64,000 nucleotides of DNA from Comamonas testosteroni (lineage in GTDB: Bacteria; Pseudomonadota; Gammaproteobacteria; Burkholderiales; Burkholderiaceae_C), in NCBI RefSeq assembly GCF_000761245.1, contig NZ_AWOR01000001.1, positions 794,070 to 858,069 of the forward strand, in the 5' to 3' direction. Positions 57,118 through 64,000 of this stretch are shown in pieces (the first letter of the stretch is position 1; every line of letters begins with the position of its first letter). Below the pieces are notes generated by a model that worked only from the letters and a program-made list of their open reading frames with translations, did no database searches and was not told the origin of the DNA. Both the position numbers and the translations under genes were made by a program.

Positions 57118-57681
57118 TCAGCGCTGTGCAGGCTGGGCCGGGGCAGGCGTTGCGAGAGAGGCCGCAGGCTGCAGCAAGTCCTTGAGCTGCTTGAGCTTGG
57201 GGTTCAGGGCTGCGGGGCGGCCGCCCTTGGCCAGGGACTGCGCATAGGACTGATAGGCCAGGCGGGCATAGATATCGCCCAGGTTCTCGTGCGCCACGGC
57301 ATAGTTCGGGTTGTTGCGCACGGCAGCTTCAAGAGCGGCGCGGGCGCGATCCAGATCGCCCTGGCGGGCATAGATCACGGCCAGGTTGTTATAGGGCTCG
57401 GGCAGCTCGGGATAGTCCTCGGTCAGCTGGCGAAACGCTGCAATCGCGTCCTCGGTCTTGCCGTCATTGCTCAGCGCAATGCCGCGCAGAAAACGCATTT
57501 GCGGGTCGCGTGAATTCTTGGCCAGATAGGTGTCCGCTTTTTGCAGCGCCTGCTGCGTCTTGCCGCTTTTGAGCAACTGGGCAACATCCGTGTAATCGTC
57601 GGCGTAGGCGCTACCTGCAGCGAGCAAGGCAGCCAGGGCTGCCGCACGCGCTGCGGTACTGAACAAGTTGCGTACAGGCAT
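57118..57681 (-). CDS. exported TPR-repeat protein
   Basis: A 187-aa protein with a signal peptide (cleavage near [10 protein letters not shown]) and at least three tetratricopeptide repeats. The clearest are [20 protein letters not shown] and [20 protein letters not shown]. The C-terminus is Pro/Ala-rich. It is probably a periplasmic scaffold; partners are unknown. ATG 57681 ([11 protein letters not shown]) is chosen because it starts a proper signal peptide. The gene lies upstream of the two cyclophilin genes in the same direction, which suggests an envelope-folding unit but proves nothing. Confidence 0.87.
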   Translation of the reverse strand: MPVRNLFSTAARAAALAALLAAGSAYADDYTDVAQLLKSGKTQQALQKADTYLAKNSRDPQMRFLRGIALSNDGKTEDAIAAFRQLTEDYPELPEPYNNLAVIYARQGDLDRARAALEAAVRNNPNYAVAHENLGDIYARLAYQSYAQSLAKGGRPAALNPKLKQLKDLLQPAASLATPAPAQPAQR

Positions 57682-57902
57682 GTAGGTGCTTTCATGGCGC
57701 CGCAAAACTGCGCTGCGGCGGGAGCTTATACTGCGGGGAATTGTAGCTGAGGGGTGTGCAGCGCTTAGGCGTCTGGCCGGACCGGGATGTGTCTGGATGC
57801 TAGTGCGCATTTTTCAGCCTCAGGGAATGGCAGGCACGGTTTATGCATCGCAGGCATGACCAGTGCTGCTGCTCGCCACCCTCTCTCCCTATTTCAAGAT
57901 TC

Positions 57903-59288
57903 ATGAGTTTGCGTATCTACAACACGCTGTCGCGTGCACTGGAATCGTTTTCGCCGCTGGAGCCGGGCCATGTGCGTATGTACGTCTGTGGCATGACCGT
58001 CTATGACCTCTGCCACCTGGGCCATGCGCGCTCCATGGTGGCTTTCGACGTGGTGCAGCGCTGGCTGCGCGCCAGCGGCTACAAGGTGACCTATGTGCGC
58101 AACATCACCGACATCGATGACAAGATCATCCGACGTGCGGTGGAAAACGGCGAGACCATACGCAGCCTCACCGATCGCATGATCGATGCGCTGCACCAGG
58201 ATGCGGATGCGCTGGGTATCGAGCGCCCCACGCTGGAGCCGCGCGCCACCGAATACGTGCCGCAGATGCTGGGCATGATCGCCCAGCTGCAGGGCAAGGG
58301 CCTGGCCTATCAGGCCGGCAATGGCGATGTGAACTACGCCGTGCGCAAGTTTCCAGGCTACGGCAAGCTCTCGGGCAAGTCGCTGGACGAGCTCAACGCC
58401 GGTGAGCGCGTGGCTGTGGCGGACGGCAAGCATGACCCGCTGGACTTTGTGCTGTGGAAGTCGGCCAAGGCCGATGAGCCGGCCGATGTGAAATGGCAAA
58501 GTCCGTTTGGTGAAGGTCGACCTGGCTGGCATATCGAATGCTCGGCCATGGGCTGCGAATTGCTGGGCGAGAGCTTTGACATCCATGGCGGTGGTGCAGA
58601 TCTGCAATTTCCTCACCACGAGAACGAGATTGCCCAGAGCGAAGGTGCGACCGGCAAGCCGTTTGCCCAGACCTGGATGCACAACGGCTTCATCAACGTC
58701 GACAACGAGAAGATGTCCAAGTCGCTGGGCAACTTCTTCACCATCCGCGACGTGCTCAAGGAATACGACGCCGAGACCATCCGTTTCTTCGTCGTGCGCA
58801 GTCACTACCGCAGCCCGCTGAACTATTCCAACGTGCATCTCGATGATGCGCGCGGTGCGCTCAAGCGCCTCTATACCGCTCTGGATCTGGTGGCGCCCGC
58901 CGAGGTGCAGATCGACTGGGGCAACTCCTACGCCGCCCGCTTCAAGGCGGCGATGGATGAAGACTTCGGCACGCCCGAGGCAGTGGCTGTGCTGTTCGAG
59001 CTGGCCGCTGAAGTCAACCGCAGCAAGTCGCCCGAAGTGGCGGGCTTGCTCAAGGCCCTGGGGGCCTGCCTGGGTCTGCTGCAGGCCGAACCTCAGAAGT
59101 TTCTGCAGGCCGGTGCCGAAGGTGTGGACGCGGCCGCGATCGAAGCGCAGATTGCCGCGCGCGCAGAGGCCAAGGCTGCCAAGAACTGGGCCGAGGCCGA
59201 CCGCATCCGCAAGGAACTGCTCGAGCAGGGCATTGTCCTCAAGGACTCTGCCGCGGGTACGACCTGGGAATCGGCCGCCAAGGGCTGA
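57903..59288 (+). CDS. cysS: cysteinyl-tRNA synthetase
   Basis: Charges tRNA-Cys, 461 aa. Class I marks are the HIGH-type HLGH (38-41) and KMSKS (270-274). Zinc ligands include Cys29 in YVCGMTVYD and the Cys of [12 protein letters not shown] with the later FPHHENE histidine pair. ATG 57903 ([10 protein letters not shown]) is family-typical; the longer frame to 57843 has no ribosome site. The glycosylase gene follows after 50 bp. Confidence 0.97.
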   Translation: MSLRIYNTLSRALESFSPLEPGHVRMYVCGMTVYDLCHLGHARSMVAFDVVQRWLRASGYKVTYVRNITDIDDKIIRRAVENGETIRSLTDRMIDALHQDADALGIERPTLEPRATEYVPQMLGMIAQLQGKGLAYQAGNGDVNYAVRKFPGYGKLSGKSLDELNAGERVAVADGKHDPLDFVLWKSAKADEPADVKWQSPFGEGRPGWHIECSAMGCELLGESFDIHGGGADLQFPHHENEIAQSEGATGKPFAQTWMHNGFINVDNEKMSKSLGNFFTIRDVLKEYDAETIRFFVVRSHYRSPLNYSNVHLDDARGALKRLYTALDLVAPAEVQIDWGNSYAARFKAAMDEDFGTPEAVAVLFELAAEVNRSKSPEVAGLLKALGACLGLLQAEPQKFLQAGAEGVDAAAIEAQIAARAEAKAAKNWAEADRIRKELLEQGIVLKDSAAGTTWESAAKG

Positions 59289-59338
59289 GGCTGCATGCAA
59301 TATTCCATCAACTGTGTGAGCAGTGCGAAGGGACGTGC

Positions 59339-60163
59339 ATGAGCGCGGCCAAGCATCTGGACACCATGGAGTTCGAGCAGCTGCCGCTGGTTGCCGATCT
59401 GCCCGTGCCCATGGGGCCGGCTGCGCCTTTGCCTGTAGCGCCTTTGGGGGCGGCAGCCATTGCTCAGCCTGCCGGTACAACTGCAAAGCAGGCCGTCGCG
59501 CCCAAGGCGGCGGCTCCCAAGATCCATCTGGATCTGCCCGATGGCGTGCCCGCCTATTGGGCCGAGGCCTGCCGCCAGCTCATGCGCCGCGATCGTGTGC
59601 TCAAGCGCCTGATTCCGCAACTCGGCAGCCAGGCGCTGCTGCCTTGCGGGCAGGAACAGGCCTTTGCCACATTGGCCCGCTCCATCATCGGCCAGCAGAT
59701 TTCGGCGAAGTCCGCCAAGACGCTGTGGAACAAGTTCGCCAGGCTGCCTGCTGCCATGCAGCCCGAGCAGGTGCTCAGGCTCAAGGTGGACGATATGCGT
59801 GCGCTGGGGCTGTCGGCCCGCAAGGTGGACTATCTGGTCGATCTGGCGCTGCACTTCACCGAGCATCGCCTGCACATGGATGAATGGGACCAGATGAGCG
59901 ATGAGGTCATCATTGCCGAGCTGATGTCCATACGCGGTCTCAGCCGCTGGACGGCTGAGAATTTTCTGATTTACTGTCTGGGGCGGCCCAATGTGCTGCC
60001 TCTGGATGATGCCGGCTTGATACAGGGCATCTCTCTCAATCATTTTTCGGGTGATCCTGTCAGTCGCAGCGATGCCCGTGAAGTTGCCGAGGCTTGGAAA
60101 CCGTGGTGTACGGTTGCAACTTGGTATATTTGGCGCTCGCTCGAGGCGCAGCCTGTGGCTTGA
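59339..60163 (+). CDS. DNA-3-methyladenine glycosylase II-like (HhH-GPD)
   Basis: A 274-aa base-excision repair glycosylase of the AlkA/HhH-GPD family that removes alkylated bases. The core has FATLARSIIGQQISAKSAKT, the helix-hairpin-helix LMSIRGLSRWTAENFLIY and the catalytic Asp region VLPLDDAGL. It lacks the E. coli AlkA N-terminal domain and instead has an Ala/Pro-rich 60-residue start. No iron-sulfur cysteine cluster is present. ATG 59339 has GAAGGGA upstream. accA follows after 60 bp. Confidence 0.9.
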   Translation: MSAAKHLDTMEFEQLPLVADLPVPMGPAAPLPVAPLGAAAIAQPAGTTAKQAVAPKAAAPKIHLDLPDGVPAYWAEACRQLMRRDRVLKRLIPQLGSQALLPCGQEQAFATLARSIIGQQISAKSAKTLWNKFARLPAAMQPEQVLRLKVDDMRALGLSARKVDYLVDLALHFTEHRLHMDEWDQMSDEVIIAELMSIRGLSRWTAENFLIYCLGRPNVLPLDDAGLIQGISLNHFSGDPVSRSDAREVAEAWKPWCTVATWYIWRSLEAQPVA

Positions 60164-60223
60164 TGACATCTGTCCACTGGCCGATTGCAAGGATTGCAAC
60201 AGGCTGGCACAAGGAGAAATACG

Positions 60224-61201
60224 TTGGCGAAAAAGAACTTTCTGGATTTTGAGCAGCCCATTGCAGAGCTCGAATCCAAAATCGAAGAACTGCGCTATGT
60301 GCAGACTGAAAGCGCAGTAGATATCTCGGAAGAGATCGATCAGCTCAGCAAGAAAAGCCTGCAGCTGACCAAGGACATCTACAGCGACCTGACCCCCTGG
60401 CAGATCACCAAGATTGCCCGTCATACCGAGCGTCCCTATACGCTCGACTATGTACGCGAGTGCTTTACCGACTTTGTCGAAATGCACGGCGACCGACATT
60501 TTGCGGATGACCAGTCCATCATCGGCGGCCTGGCGCGTTTCAACGGCCAGCCCTGCATGGTGATCGGTCATCAAAAGGGCCGCGATACCAAGGAGCGCAC
60601 GCTGCGCAACTTCGGCATGACGCGCCCCGAGGGCTATCGCAAGGCTCTGCGTCTGATGAAGACGGCCGAGAAGTTCAAGCTGCCCGTGTTCACGTTTGTG
60701 GACACGCCCGGCGCCTTCCCCGGCATCGATGCCGAGGAGCGTGGCCAGTCCGAAGCCATCGGTCGCAACATCTACGAGATGTCCCAGCTGCAGACCCCCA
60801 TCATCACCACCATCATCGGTGAAGGTGGCTCGGGCGGTGCGCTGGCCATTGCCGTGGCTGACCAGGTGCTGATGCTGCAGTACTCCGTGTACTCGGTGAT
60901 CAGCCCCGAAGGCTGTGCTTCCATTCTGTGGAAGACGGGTGAAAAGGCGCAAGAAGCGGCTGATGCCATGGGTATCACGGCTCACCGCCTGAAGGCACTG
61001 GGCCTGGTCGACAAGATCGTCAACGAACCCGTGGGTGGCGCTCACCGCGACACCAAGCAAATGGGGGCATTCCTCAAGCGTGCACTGGGTGATGCCCTGC
61101 GTCAGTTGTCGGATCTCAAGCCCAAGGAGCTGCAGGATCGTCGCTACGAGCGCATTCAGAGCTATGGCAAGTTTGCTGACACCAAGGCAGACAACCGCTA
61201 A
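60224..61201 (+). CDS. accA: acetyl-CoA carboxylase carboxyltransferase subunit alpha
   Basis: Transfers the carboxyl group from biotin to acetyl-CoA to make malonyl-CoA. The 325-aa protein has the typical helical start ([20 protein letters not shown]), then [19 protein letters not shown] and [17 protein letters not shown]. The start codon is TTG at 60224, fixed by AAGGAGA seven bases upstream and by family length. The in-frame ATG at 60185 would add 13 residues with no ribosome site. A terminator follows. Confidence 0.96.
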   Translation: MAKKNFLDFEQPIAELESKIEELRYVQTESAVDISEEIDQLSKKSLQLTKDIYSDLTPWQITKIARHTERPYTLDYVRECFTDFVEMHGDRHFADDQSIIGGLARFNGQPCMVIGHQKGRDTKERTLRNFGMTRPEGYRKALRLMKTAEKFKLPVFTFVDTPGAFPGIDAEERGQSEAIGRNIYEMSQLQTPIITTIIGEGGSGGALAIAVADQVLMLQYSVYSVISPEGCASILWKTGEKAQEAADAMGITAHRLKALGLVDKIVNEPVGGAHRDTKQMGAFLKRALGDALRQLSDLKPKELQDRRYERIQSYGKFADTKADNR

Positions 61202-61228
61202 GCAACTGCTTGCTTGCGGCTTGCGCAC

Positions 61229-61256
61229 AATGGCTCCTTCGGGAGCCATTTTTTTT
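61229..61256 (+). terminator. terminator of accA
   Basis: AATGGCTCC-TTC-GGGAGCCATT followed by T8. Confidence 0.93.
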
Positions 61257-61353
61257 GCGGTCGACCTTGATGGCTTTTGAATGAAATATGCTTCAAACCC
61301 TTATAAAGCAAGCGCTGCCTGCTATTGAATTATGAATTGGAAGGCTGTTTGCA

Positions 61354-62358
61354 ATGCAAATCAAGTCCGATGCTGACTTGTTGAGTGTCTCGGCAGCTCT
61401 GGTTGATGCTGCAATCGCGGGCTTCAAGCCGCCGCTGCCGCTGGCGGTGGCTTTCAGTGGTGGCGCGGATTCATCTGCCTTGTTGCTGGCCTGTCATGTG
61501 CGCTGGCCTGGGCAGGTGAGGGCGATTCATGTGCATCATGGTTTGCAGTCTGCGGCTGATGGTTTTCAGCAGCACTGCGAGCAACTGTGTGCCCGGCTCG
61601 GCATCGCACTCAAGGTCTGCGCCATCGATGCGCACAATGTACAGGGGCAAAGCCCCGAAGATGCGGCGCGTCAGGGGCGTTATGCGGCCTTGATTCAGGC
61701 AGCCCGGCAGCCCTGGTTCGATGCGCAGGGTGCAGCGCTGGATGCGGTGTGCTCCATGGCGCTGGCCCAGCATGCCGATGATCAGGTCGAGACCTTGTTG
61801 CTGGCGCTTTCGCGCGGTGCTGGTGTGGCCGGTCTGGCGGCCATGCCAGGGCATTGGCAAAGAGCGGGGCTGGAGTGGTTCAGACCCTTGCTGGCGGTGC
61901 CGGGCCAGGCGCTGCGAGACTGGTTGCGGCTCAGGGATTTGAGCTGGGTCGAGGATCCGACGAATGCCGATCCGGGCTACACGCGCAATCGCATCCGGGC
62001 TCAGCTGCTGCCGGTGCTGGAGCAGGTCTTTCCGCAGTTTCGCAGCACGTTTGCACGCAGCAGCGCCCATTGCGCCCAGGCATCCGAGCTGCTGGATGAG
62101 CAGGCGGCGGCAGACCTGCAGATGGTGGGGCTGCCGCCAGCCATCAAGGCGCTGCAGTGTTTGAGTGAGGCACGTCTGGGCAATGTTCTGCGCTATTGGC
62201 TGCGTGTCGCACATGACACCACGCCGACGGCGGCGCAGCTTGCGCAACTCATGGCGCAGCTCGGCGTTTGCACTACGCGAGGGCACCGCATCCATATCAA
62301 GGTGGGGCGAGGTTTTGTGGAGCGCCAGGGGGCAAGTCTCGGTTGGTACAATTCCTAG
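61354..62358 (+). CDS. tilS: tRNA(Ile)-lysidine synthase
   Basis: Modifies the wobble cytidine of tRNA-Ile(CAU) to lysidine. The 334-aa N-type PP-loop ATPase has SGGADS at residues 35-40, IHVHHGLQ, the AQHADDQVETLLLALSRGAG motif and PLL-type residues in WVEDPTNADPGYTRNRIR, diagnostic of TilS. Length is near that of the shorter TilS forms, with a reduced C-terminal domain. ATG 61354 has GGAAGG about 9 bases upstream. Confidence 0.95.
   Translation: MQIKSDADLLSVSAALVDAAIAGFKPPLPLAVAFSGGADSSALLLACHVRWPGQVRAIHVHHGLQSAADGFQQHCEQLCARLGIALKVCAIDAHNVQGQSPEDAARQGRYAALIQAARQPWFDAQGAALDAVCSMALAQHADDQVETLLLALSRGAGVAGLAAMPGHWQRAGLEWFRPLLAVPGQALRDWLRLRDLSWVEDPTNADPGYTRNRIRAQLLPVLEQVFPQFRSTFARSSAHCAQASELLDEQAAADLQMVGLPPAIKALQCLSEARLGNVLRYWLRVAHDTTPTAAQLAQLMAQLGVCTTRGHRIHIKVGRGFVERQGASLGWYNS
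62347..62352 (+). promoter_or_regulatory. candidate -10 of lysC inside the end of tilS
   Basis: TACAAT overlaps the last tilS codons (Tyr-Asn before the stop). It would give a leader of about 95 bases before lysC. No clear -35 is seen. Confidence 0.35.
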
Positions 62359-62451
62359 GTTTTGGTTTTTTTACCTGTACGAAAACCGCCGGCGCGCCAA
62401 AACCTTTGTGATCTGCGCCGTGGCTGCTGTTTCGTCACCCTTTAGTATCCA

Positions 62452-63717
62452 ATGGCACTGATCGTTCATAAATACGGCGGCACCTCGATGGGCTCGACAG
62501 AGCGCATCCGCAACGTCGCCAAGCGTGTGGCCAAATGGGCTCGGGCAGGTCACCAGTTGGTGGTTGTGCCCAGCGCCATGAGTGGCGAAACCAACCGTTT
62601 GCTGGGTCTGGCCAGCGAACTGGCTCCCAGCCACGCCAAGAGTTCGTACTATCGTGAGCTTGATATGCTGGCCGCCACTGGCGAGCAGGCATCCTCGGCG
62701 CTGCTGGCCATTGCGCTGCAGGCCGAAGGCATGGAATCCGTCAGCTATGCGGGCTGGCAAGTGCCCGTGCGCACCGATAGCAGCTACACCAAGGCTCGCA
62801 TCGAGTCCATCGACGACAAGCGCGTGCGCGCCGACCTCGAGGCAGGTCGTGTCGTGATCGTGACCGGCTTCCAGGGTATCGATCCCGAAGGCAATATCAC
62901 CACGCTGGGACGTGGCGGCTCCGACACTTCTGCTGTGGCCGTGGCTGCCGCCCTGAAGGCTGCCGAATGCCTGATCTATACCGATGTCGATGGCGTCTAC
63001 ACCACCGATCCTCGTGTGGTGCCTGCTGCCAAGCGCCTGGGCACGGTGAGCTTCGAGGAAATGCTGGAAATGGCCAGCCTGGGCTCCAAGGTGCTGCAAA
63101 TCCGTTCCGTGGAGTTTGCAGGCAAGTACAAGGTACCCATGCGCGTGCTGTCCAGCTTCACGCCCTGGGATATCGATCTGGAAGAAGAAGCCAAGTCCGG
63201 CACGCTGATTACTTTTGAGGAAGACGAAAAAATGGAAAAGGCTGTCGTATCCGGCATCGCTTTCAACCGTGGCGAGGCCAAGATCTCCGTGCTGGGCGTG
63301 CCTGATACCCCCGGCGTGGCTGCTGCCATCCTGGGCCCCGTGGCTGATGCCAACATCGAAGTCGATGTGATCATCCAGAACATCTCCAAGGACGGCAAGA
63401 CCGACTTCAGCTTCACCGTGAGCCAGGGCGACTACCAGCGCGCCATCGAGCTGCTGCGTGAAAGCGTCGTTCCTGCGCTGGGCGCTTCCGAAGTGGTGGG
63501 CAATCCCAATATCGCCAAGGTCAGCATCGTCGGCATCGGCATGCGCAGCCATGTGGGCGTGGCCTCCACCATGTTCCGCGCCCTGAGCAAGGAAGGCGTG
63601 AACATTCAGATGATCTCGACTTCCGAGATCAAGACCTCCGTCGTGATCGACGAGAAGTACCTGGAGCTGGCTGTGCGTTCCCTGCACACTGCCTTTGGTT
63701 TGGACAAAAGCGAATAA
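62452..63717 (+). CDS. lysC: aspartate kinase
   Basis: First step of the aspartate family (lysine, threonine, methionine). The 421-aa monofunctional enzyme has the N-terminal KYGGTSMGS, GFQGIDPEGNITTLGRGGSD and YTDVDGVYTTDPR kinase motifs, followed by two ACT domains (from about residue 265) that bind lysine/threonine for feedback control. The ATG has no strong ribosome site, only weak purines. It ends 54 bases before tRNA-Ser. Confidence 0.96.
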   Translation: MALIVHKYGGTSMGSTERIRNVAKRVAKWARAGHQLVVVPSAMSGETNRLLGLASELAPSHAKSSYYRELDMLAATGEQASSALLAIALQAEGMESVSYAGWQVPVRTDSSYTKARIESIDDKRVRADLEAGRVVIVTGFQGIDPEGNITTLGRGGSDTSAVAVAAALKAAECLIYTDVDGVYTTDPRVVPAAKRLGTVSFEEMLEMASLGSKVLQIRSVEFAGKYKVPMRVLSSFTPWDIDLEEEAKSGTLITFEEDEKMEKAVVSGIAFNRGEAKISVLGVPDTPGVAAAILGPVADANIEVDVIIQNISKDGKTDFSFTVSQGDYQRAIELLRESVVPALGASEVVGNPNIAKVSIVGIGMRSHVGVASTMFRALSKEGVNIQMISTSEIKTSVVIDEKYLELAVRSLHTAFGLDKSE

Positions 63718-63771
63718 TTTTCGCAACTTTCCAAAAACGATCAAAAAAGCTGTTTACAATAGCGTCATTCC

Positions 63772-63864
63772 GGAAACGTGACCGAGTGGCCGAAGGTGCT
63801 CCCCTGCTAAGGGAGTATGGGGTGTAGAGCCTCATCGAGGGTTCGAATCCCTCCGTTTCCGCCA
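63772..63864 (+). tRNA. serX: tRNA-Ser (anticodon GCU)
   Basis: A 93-base class II tRNA: acceptor GGAAACG/CGTTTCC, anticodon loop CCTGCTAAG with GCT, a long variable arm, T-arm GAGGGTTCGAATCCCTC and encoded CCA. It reads AGC/AGU serine codons. TACAAT at 63755-63760 is a likely -10. Confidence 0.97.
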
Positions 63865-63870
63865 AATCAA

Positions 63871-63899
63871 AGAAAAAGCCGCAAGGCTTTTTCTTTTTG
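63871..63899 (+). terminator. terminator after tRNA-Ser
   Basis: AGAAAAAGCC-GCAA-GGCTTTTTCTTTTT, a perfect stem with T-rich tail. Confidence 0.92.
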
Positions 63900-63941
63900 T
63901 CAAGATCCTTTGGGTCCTGACAAAAAGTTTCAAACTTTGAT

Positions 63942-63968
63942 TTGAGTCTGATAAAAACAGGCTACAAT
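63942..63968 (+). promoter_or_regulatory. promoter-like sequence at the window edge, possibly of an rRNA operon
   Basis: TTGAGT (63942-63947) and TACAAT (63963-63968) lie 15 bp apart, preceded by an A/T-rich stretch. The following GGCTTCGCTGATCGCAGCAA resembles the leader that precedes 16S rRNA genes in Comamonadaceae as I recall it. The gene itself would lie beyond the window. Confidence 0.35.
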
Positions 63969-64000
63969 GCAAGGCTTCGCTGATCGCAGCAAGCAACGAG

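Overview
The window is about 64 kb of GC-rich proteobacterial chromosome with dense, mostly housekeeping genes. The gene set and layout point to Burkholderiales, family Comamonadaceae, and most likely Comamonas: a very long RpoD with an Ala/Lys-rich N-terminal tail, dapA-bamC, a lytic transglycosylase between parE and parC, a ppsR/ppsA divergent pair, a Bug-type solute receptor and an hmu heme operon. The taxon is inferred from gene content. I see no prophage, integrase, insertion sequence or CRISPR array.

Layout, left to right. 1-2.7 kb: a truncated aldehyde dehydrogenase diverging from an AraC/FeaR-type regulator. 2.7-4.6 kb: the ribosomal oxygenase RoxA and a small Ala/Pro-repeat lipoprotein. 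4.8-6.9 kb (minus): bamC and dapA. 7.2-12.3 kb (minus): a 716-aa protein of unknown function, a methyltransferase, an SDR oxidoreductase, a 43-aa membrane peptide and an MFS transporter. 12.7-18.0 kb: parE, a lytic transglycosylase and parC. 18.2-22.4 kb: pdxY and ridA on minus, comEC on plus. 22.5-25.5 kb: a circularly permuted ATP-grasp gene coupled to an alpha-E gene through an unusual 140-bp tandem array. 25.6-28.7 kb: bacterioferritin, ahpC and ahpF. 29.1-35.8 kb: a Fur-box-preceded heme uptake operon (receptor, 129-aa protein, hmuS, hmuT, hmuU, hmuV). 35.9-40.9 kb: a DUF2798 gene diverging from a LysR regulator, then ppsR diverging from ppsA. 40.9-44.1 kb: a two-part sodium/solute symporter and a hypothetical gene. 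44.1-47.2 kb (minus): FKBP, an HxlR regulator, a ketopantoate-reductase-like gene and a Bug receptor. 47.4-52.4 kb (minus): rpoD, dnaG and a candidate structured small RNA upstream of dnaG. 52.7-57.7 kb: an acyl-CoA synthetase, a three-copy 183-bp repeat array, lpxH, two cyclophilins and a TPR protein. 57.9-63.7 kb (plus): cysS, an AlkA-like glycosylase, accA, tilS and lysC. The window closes with tRNA-Ser(GCU) and a promoter-like sequence that may belong to an rRNA operon beyond the edge.

The most unusual structure is at 23990-24608. The first 59 bp of the alpha-E gene, its strong ribosome binding site and an 80-bp spacer are repeated as exact 140-bp units. This creates four 48-codon mini-ORFs, each overlapping the next start in an ATGCTGA arrangement and leading into the intact gene. 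Also notable are the 183-bp triple repeat at 54.3-54.9 kb, a small dispersed family of inverted-repeat elements sharing an AGCT-N4-SCGCYTG end, two REP-like triple-hairpin elements abutting stop codons, the GGA-rich RNA candidate upstream of dnaG, and the roughly 205-residue histone-H1-like extension of RpoD.
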